Origin: Promethearchaeota archaeon
GTDB taxonomy: Archaea > Asgardarchaeota > Lokiarchaeia > Sigynarchaeales > SOKP01
Assembly: GCA_019894735.1 (NCBI GenBank)
Contig: JAGXOB010000085.1
Coordinates: forward strand, 1 to 9,872
Length of the DNA stretch: 9,872 nt
Direction of reading: 5' to 3'
Notes under the pieces: model-generated
Databases searched by the model: none
The model's input: only the letters and a program-made list of their open reading frames with translations
What the model was told of the DNA's origin: nothing
Part shown: positions 6,139 through 9,872 of the stretch, one piece after another
How positions within the stretch are numbered: position 1 is the stretch's first letter
How the letters are laid out: the number at the start of each line of letters is the position of its first letter
Position numbers and translations under genes: made by a program

Positions 6139-6741
6139 ATGGCAAAAAAGAAGAAAGAAGTTTGTCCTTTTTGTGGAAATAGTTTTGCATATCTCAGTCG
6201 CCACAAGTGTAAAGTTAAAGAAAGAGTTGAAGGCCCAGAAGAAAACGAAAAATCTGATGCTAAAAGAAGATCGGAAAGAATAGAAGAAAGAAAACGAGAA
6301 GGTGTGCGTGGTCTAAAGAAAGACGAACAAATGGTTTTCAAACATATATTGCGAGTAAAAGACATTTTTTTTGATGATTTATTAGAAATTACACAGAAAG
6401 AGCGAGTAGAACTCGATAAAATTTTGGATATTTTATCTTTACAGTCAAAAATTAGCGTAATCCGTGAGTTAGTAGAAGCTTCATGGACAAAACATATTTC
6501 TTTAAATGAAACTTATGATGTAAAAGTAAAAAGTCAAAAAATTGATAAAAATAAAAACGATTTCATACTAGACATTTTCTCTCACCAACCGTGTTTGAAT
6601 TGTCCATATGCTAGTAAGTGTAATAATACCAATCTTGATCAATTTAACCCAAAACATTGTCCATGGTTATCTGATTGGATAAAATCGTCCTTGGAAGGAT
6701 TACCTTATTCTATTGATTTCGAAGTAGTAAATGACGAATGA
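6139..6741 (+). CDS. TFE-beta/RPC34(RPC39)-like transcription factor with N-terminal zinc finger
   Basis: Residues 150-185 hold C152, C155, C161 and C174 (Cys-x2-Cys-x5-Cys-x12-Cys) followed by PWLSDWI. This mirrors the C-terminal iron-sulfur motif of human RNA polymerase III subunit RPC39 (yeast RPC34), where Cys-x2-Cys-x5-Cys-x10-Cys is followed by a TEWL segment, and of archaeal TFE-beta. TFE-beta pairs with TFE-alpha to help RNA polymerase open promoters. Residues about 60-122 look like a winged helix (KKDEQMVFKHILRVKD to ISVIRELV), as expected. The extra element is an N-terminal finger with C9, C12, H22 and C24 (C2HC type), joined by a very charged Lys/Arg/Glu linker (25-60). Total length is 200 residues; Sulfolobus TFE-beta, as I recall, is shorter and has no finger. 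The gene has its own promoter and ends six bases from the convergent RlmE gene. The C-terminal motif is the firm part of this call. Confidence 0.68.
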   Translation: MAKKKKEVCPFCGNSFAYLSRHKCKVKERVEGPEENEKSDAKRRSERIEERKREGVRGLKKDEQMVFKHILRVKDIFFDDLLEITQKERVELDKILDILSLQSKISVIRELVEASWTKHISLNETYDVKVKSQKIDKNKNDFILDIFSHQPCLNCPYASKCNNTNLDQFNPKHCPWLSDWIKSSLEGLPYSIDFEVVNDE

Positions 6742-6747
6742 AGTCAA

Positions 6748-7383
6748 CTATTTTTTCTTTAATCCAATTAAGTAGATTTCATTACTCTTTTTATTTGACG
6801 ATTTTGGTTTTAAGCTCTTAACATCCATAAAACTACGCTTCATTTCGGTATAGAAATTATCAAAATCAGCCCCTTGAAATATTTTTATAACGAAGTTACC
6901 TTTGAATTTGAGGAATTTTGTAAGCTCAAGAATATTAAAGCAGAGTTTAGTTTGTCTTGCTTGATCACTAAATTTGTTTCCTGATTTTTTAATGCTTGCA
7001 TCAGATAGAAAAAGGTCAAGTTTTTCTCCTTCGAAATATTTACTTACTTCAATAAGAAACTCAGGCGTTGTAAAATCCATTTTAACGATCTTTATATTTT
7101 CAAGAGGGGATAATTTCTTGGTATCTACGCCCATAATTTTATAGTGATCTCGGTGATAATATTTGTCAAAATATTTAGTTACATTTAATTCCGCGTATTT
7201 TTTAGCTATTTGCAACCACGACCCCGGAGCACTACCTAAATCTAATATATAATACGCTCTTTTAAAAATATTATACCTATGTTGAATATCTTGTAATTTA
7301 AAAGCGGAACGAGCTCTATAACCTTCACGCTTAGCTTTTTTATAAGTGGCATCTTTTCTATGTTCTTCTGCATCTTTTGGCAT
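6748..7383 (-). CDS. rlmE: RlmE/FtsJ-family rRNA 2'-O-methyltransferase
   Basis: SAM-dependent methyltransferase that, in the RlmE branch, methylates the 2'-O of the A-loop uridine of large-subunit rRNA (U2552 in E. coli). The 211 residues match the family length of about 205-210. The start RARSAFKL carries K29, DLGSAPGSW (48-56) binds SAM, LSDAS carries D128, FVIKIFQG carries K167 and NEIYLIG carries E202: the full K-D-K-E tetrad. SKPKSS-like KPKSSNKKS (192-200) before the final Glu is typical. Between the SAM loop and the acidic strand GVD (85-87) there is a Tyr/Lys/His-rich stretch (67-82) that appears longer than usual. It is the last gene of the minus-strand cluster, ten bases after trm1. 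A Trm7-type tRNA 2'-O-methyltransferase is the main alternative, but the short length and the pairing with an archaeal genome favour RlmE. Confidence 0.88.
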   Translation of the reverse strand: MPKDAEEHRKDATYKKAKREGYRARSAFKLQDIQHRYNIFKRAYYILDLGSAPGSWLQIAKKYAELNVTKYFDKYYHRDHYKIMGVDTKKLSPLENIKIVKMDFTTPEFLIEVSKYFEGEKLDLFLSDASIKKSGNKFSDQARQTKLCFNILELTKFLKFKGNFVIKIFQGADFDNFYTEMKRSFMDVKSLKPKSSNKKSNEIYLIGLKKK

Positions 7384-7393
7384 AGTTTTTAGA

Positions 7394-8623
7394 TTAGTTT
7401 AATTTTTCATTCTGTTTTAGGACTTTTTTTAATTCCTCAATATTCATGTTTGTTTTAATCGAAATAAAGTCAAAGTGAGTTCTTGAAGCTTTATAGCCTT
7501 TGTCCTCAATTATTTTTATAATATCTTCAAGTTTAGGAATAGATGAAAGCTTTAATTGCTGAGATATTTTATGAATGTTATAATATGAAACAGGCATATT
7601 TATCTCATTAAGTGCGAATTTAAGGATCTTTCTAATCTTATTTTTATTATTAAAAGTGAATTTCTCATTTAAAAGACTTAACTCTTCTAAATATGATTTT
7701 TGATGCAATTCACCAACCCATAAAGGCCCAGAATATGATAAATTGTTTTCATTTAAGCATATAGGGCATTTTTGAGGAATCTTTAAGATATTCTCAATAA
7801 AAGATGTACGATTTCCACAATTGTTACAATGAATAATATATCCATAACTTTTTGGTAAATCTTTTAATATTTTTGACTTTCCTCTGAAACTAATTGCAAA
7901 AATTCTTATAAAATGGTTAGAATAGAAAGTTAGGAGCGGTATTATACCTAAATTGTTTATATGCGCAATTCTTGAAATAAACGAGATTAATATTCGCGCC
8001 CCAATTTCCTTACAATATTCTGTGTGGAGTGGTTTGGCCATATACTTTCTAATGCAAGCCTTTGGCTTGACTCCGAACAATACTGCTGTATCTGTAGCCG
8101 TTATACATAACAATCCTTTATCCTTTTTAATAGCTTTAAAGGCAGAATCAATATAAAGGTTGGGAGTGCCAAAAGGATCGATTGAAATAACATCTGATAA
8201 GGTAGAACTTCGAGAAATTTGAGAAAATAAAAGGTTTGCGTCTTCATTTAAAACTTCCGCTTGTCCAAGGTCAATTCCATTTAGTTCTAAGTTTTTTTTT
8301 ATTAGTTCAACTGCAACGGGATTTATATCGTTTAAATATATTTTTTCAACATTCTTTGTATTTTTTAACAATCTTATTGAACCAATACCAGAAGCTGCCA
8401 TTGAATCTACTACTACTAACGATTGTTGGTTAAAATTTTTACTATATGCTATGATGGCTAGGATTGAAATATCTCTATTTATCTCCATTCTGTCGTTATA
8501 GAATACATTCATAGATTTAGAGGGGATAGTGTCACTATCTATCTTGTGTAATAGGAAGTTTACAGAACCTTCTTGTTTGGTAATGTAATTGTTTTTACCT
8601 AAATCTTGATTTTCAATTTTCAT
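7394..8623 (-). CDS. trm1: Trm1 tRNA (guanine-26-N2)-dimethyltransferase
   Basis: Uses SAM to convert G26, at the base of the tRNA D and anticodon stems, to N2,N2-dimethylguanosine. The 409 residues are close to the archaeal norm of about 380. Signature segments appear in order: VFYNDRM (40-46), VVDSMAASGIGSIR (71-84, SAM loop), YLNDINP (96-102), IDPFGTP (148-154, catalytic), TATDTAVLFG (175-184), a four-cysteine zinc site C266, C269, C286, C289, SGPLWVGEL (298-306) and SRTHFD (380-385). The usual FYNPRM motif has Asp (residue 44) in place of Pro; other key residues are kept. On the minus strand AAAGGA precedes the ATG by about six bases, a partial Shine-Dalgarno. It follows the FBPase gene by 27 bases and precedes rlmE by ten, so the three are probably co-transcribed. 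Confidence 0.94.
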   Translation of the reverse strand: MKIENQDLGKNNYITKQEGSVNFLLHKIDSDTIPSKSMNVFYNDRMEINRDISILAIIAYSKNFNQQSLVVVDSMAASGIGSIRLLKNTKNVEKIYLNDINPVAVELIKKNLELNGIDLGQAEVLNEDANLLFSQISRSSTLSDVISIDPFGTPNLYIDSAFKAIKKDKGLLCITATDTAVLFGVKPKACIRKYMAKPLHTEYCKEIGARILISFISRIAHINNLGIIPLLTFYSNHFIRIFAISFRGKSKILKDLPKSYGYIIHCNNCGNRTSFIENILKIPQKCPICLNENNLSYSGPLWVGELHQKSYLEELSLLNEKFTFNNKNKIRKILKFALNEINMPVSYYNIHKISQQLKLSSIPKLEDIIKIIEDKGYKASRTHFDFISIKTNMNIEELKKVLKQNEKLN

Positions 8624-8650
8624 GTTATCCTTTACTTATCTACTAGTTAA

Positions 8651-9646
8651 TTAGGTTGTTGAGTAAAAAAGGTTTACTGGCTTTTCGCTACCTAATAAAC
8701 CGCCAGAAGTTCTCATATGGATTTCATTAACATTGCTTACAGTTAAAGGTTCGATATCTTCCATTCTTTTAACCTCGTTTGTGTTTTCGGGGTTTCCAAT
8801 AATTAAAAAAACACCTTTTAAAGTTTTAATAATAAAAGCTAATGGAAGCCATTCATAATATATACGAATTTTAGCTTTTGGTGAGGGAAAATATGCGTAT
8901 ATACCACCATAAGTTATAATTGCATGTAAATCACCAACAAAACTTCCACTGTAGCGATTTTTAAAATTTCGATTAATTAACGCTTGTTCGTATGCTTTAC
9001 ATCTATCGGACCACTTTGTTGAATCTCCTCCAAGACACCTTATCCCCCCTTCCACTATGTTAGGCAATTTTTTTAATTCTTGATAAATATAGTGATAAAA
9101 GGTCATACTATAAGGGGATGTATCCAGAATGAATTCTGTAACTTTACTATTAAATGCTAAAACTAAGTTAGTGTAAATTCCATATAAAACATAGAAACTA
9201 CAAATTATGGTTCCCTCCTCATTAAATATTCCCACTATCGTTCCGACGGTTCTATTAACTATGACATTGGATGAGCCATCTACAGGATCTATTGTAATTC
9301 CAAACTTCCCACTACCTAAAACAGGTTCAGCTTCTTCAGAAGCAACAAATAGAAAATTGACGTCGCTTTCTTGAAGTGCTTTTAGGATAATACTATGAGT
9401 TAAAACATCCTCGTGAATTTGGGATTCCCCATAAAGATTAACAGTCTGTTTTACTACACTTTCAATTTCCATTCTATGTTCTATTTCTCGTGAAGTTATA
9501 CCTCTTTCTAACAAACCCCTTATAGGAATCGTAGCTTCAGTGATTGTTTCAATAATCTCAATCAATTCGTCTCTATTTGAAAATGAAGGTGGAATATTAT
9601 TATTTAACCATTTTGATAATTTTATGCTTTCTCTTCTATCGCTCAT
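8651..9646 (-). CDS. fbp: Class I fructose-1,6-bisphosphatase
   Basis: Hydrolyses fructose 1,6-bisphosphate to fructose 6-phosphate in gluconeogenesis. The 331 residues equal the class I length. Metal-site motifs are present: SEE (103-105), DPVDGSSN (120-127) and TVGTIVGIF (133-141), with E265 in YYEWLPLAF matching the usual YEANPMAF Glu. RYSGSFVGDLHAI (231-243) and KIRIYYE (259-265) match the substrate-binding region. Deviations: the usual INEGN/LNEGY segment that contacts the 6-phosphate appears as RCLGGDS (203-209), the N in YEANP is Leu, and the usual KAGG after it is LKG. The enzyme may therefore be slow or prefer another sugar bisphosphate. Most archaea use the unrelated bifunctional FBP aldolase/phosphatase, so a class I enzyme is notable. 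It lies upstream of trm1 by 27 bases. A minus-strand TATA-like stretch at 9715-9725 would leave a leader of about 45 bases. Confidence 0.88.
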   Translation of the reverse strand: MSDRRESIKLSKWLNNNIPPSFSNRDELIEIIETITEATIPIRGLLERGITSREIEHRMEIESVVKQTVNLYGESQIHEDVLTHSIILKALQESDVNFLFVASEEAEPVLGSGKFGITIDPVDGSSNVIVNRTVGTIVGIFNEEGTIICSFYVLYGIYTNLVLAFNSKVTEFILDTSPYSMTFYHYIYQELKKLPNIVEGGIRCLGGDSTKWSDRCKAYEQALINRNFKNRYSGSFVGDLHAIITYGGIYAYFPSPKAKIRIYYEWLPLAFIIKTLKGVFLIIGNPENTNEVKRMEDIEPLTVSNVNEIHMRTSGGLLGSEKPVNLFYSTT

Positions 9647-9727
9647 TAAAACAACTCATTTAATGATTCAAAATTTCATTTCTCGAATTAAAATAATGAG
9701 CTATAATTGATAATCTTTTATATTTTT

Positions 9728-9872
9728 TTATTCAAAACCACATTCGGTTAACATAGAATCTAGTGTTAGAGAGATATTATCATTTCCTCTACTTAAAATG
9801 AGTCTTCGGTTGTTTACTACGTCTGTTCGTTCGATTTTGATAGAATCTGTTACCCAATATTGCATTACATTA
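9728..9872 (-). CDS. C-terminal end of an unidentified protein (partial)
   Basis: On the minus strand an open frame runs in from the window edge for 47 codons and stops at the TAA at 9728-9730. The visible end contains MQYWVTDSIKIERTDVV, NNRRLILSRGND and the tail TLDSMLTECGFE. The frame stays open to the edge, its composition resembles the neighbours, and it lies 81 bases upstream of the FBPase start in the same direction, which supports a real gene. I do not recognise the family and see no zinc, membrane or nucleotide-binding motif in this piece. Confidence 0.5.
   Translation of the reverse strand, partial: NVMQYWVTDSIKIERTDVVNNRRLILSRGNDNISLTLDSMLTECGFE

Noticed and set aside
7953..8156. 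Plus-strand open frame within trm1
   Set aside because: It is antisense to conserved Trm1 motifs and has no independent evidence of coding.
8651..9646. Inositol monophosphatase-family enzyme
   Set aside because: DPVDGSSN, RYSGSFVGDLHA and KIRIYYE are specific to class I FBPase, and the length of 331 exceeds the typical 260 of the inositol monophosphatase family.

Overview
The window looks like chromosomal DNA of an archaeon, most probably an Asgard archaeon of Lokiarchaeia type. The DNA is AT-rich and has archaeal gene-expression signals: TATA-like boxes about 25-45 bases before several start codons and T-tract terminators. It carries archaeal information-processing genes (Trm1, a RadA/RadB-family ATPase, MptE-type pterin kinase). 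Three further proteins resemble eukaryotic ones: an OST3/OST6-like membrane subunit of oligosaccharyltransferase, a TFE-beta/RPC34-like transcription factor with its iron-sulfur signature, and a protein ending in a PHD-type zinc finger. The lineage call is an inference from this mix; no rRNA gene is present to confirm it.

Layout from left to right. The tail of a ferredoxin (+) runs to 97. A gene-free spacer with many inverted repeats follows (98-310). A minus-strand gene joins a GATase/ThuA-like domain to a PHD-type zinc finger. A divergent promoter region separates it from a PepD-like M20 dipeptidase (+), then the OST3/OST6-like gene (+). The lipoyl carrier GcvH (-) faces away from a MptE-type pterin pyrophosphokinase (+), which runs tail to tail with a RadA/RadB-like recombinase paralogue (-). 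That gene is divergent from the TFE-beta/RPC34-like gene (+). The right third is a minus-strand cluster, in transcription order: the C-terminus of an unknown protein, class I fructose-1,6-bisphosphatase, Trm1 and an RlmE/FtsJ methyltransferase. No tRNA, rRNA, CRISPR array, insertion sequence or phage gene was seen.

How the genes may work together. PepD and GcvH fit a peptide- and amino-acid-degrading life: the dipeptidase releases amino acids, and the H-protein carries the glycine intermediate whose one-carbon unit passes to a pterin cofactor. MptE makes a precursor of that kind of cofactor. FBPase supplies hexose phosphate by gluconeogenesis. Trm1 and RlmE modify tRNA and rRNA. The TFE-beta-like protein should act with RNA polymerase, the RadB-like ATPase in recombination or repair, and the OST3-like protein in N-glycosylation at the membrane. 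Apart from the minus-strand block at the right, most neighbours are convergent or divergent, so most genes are probably transcribed singly.
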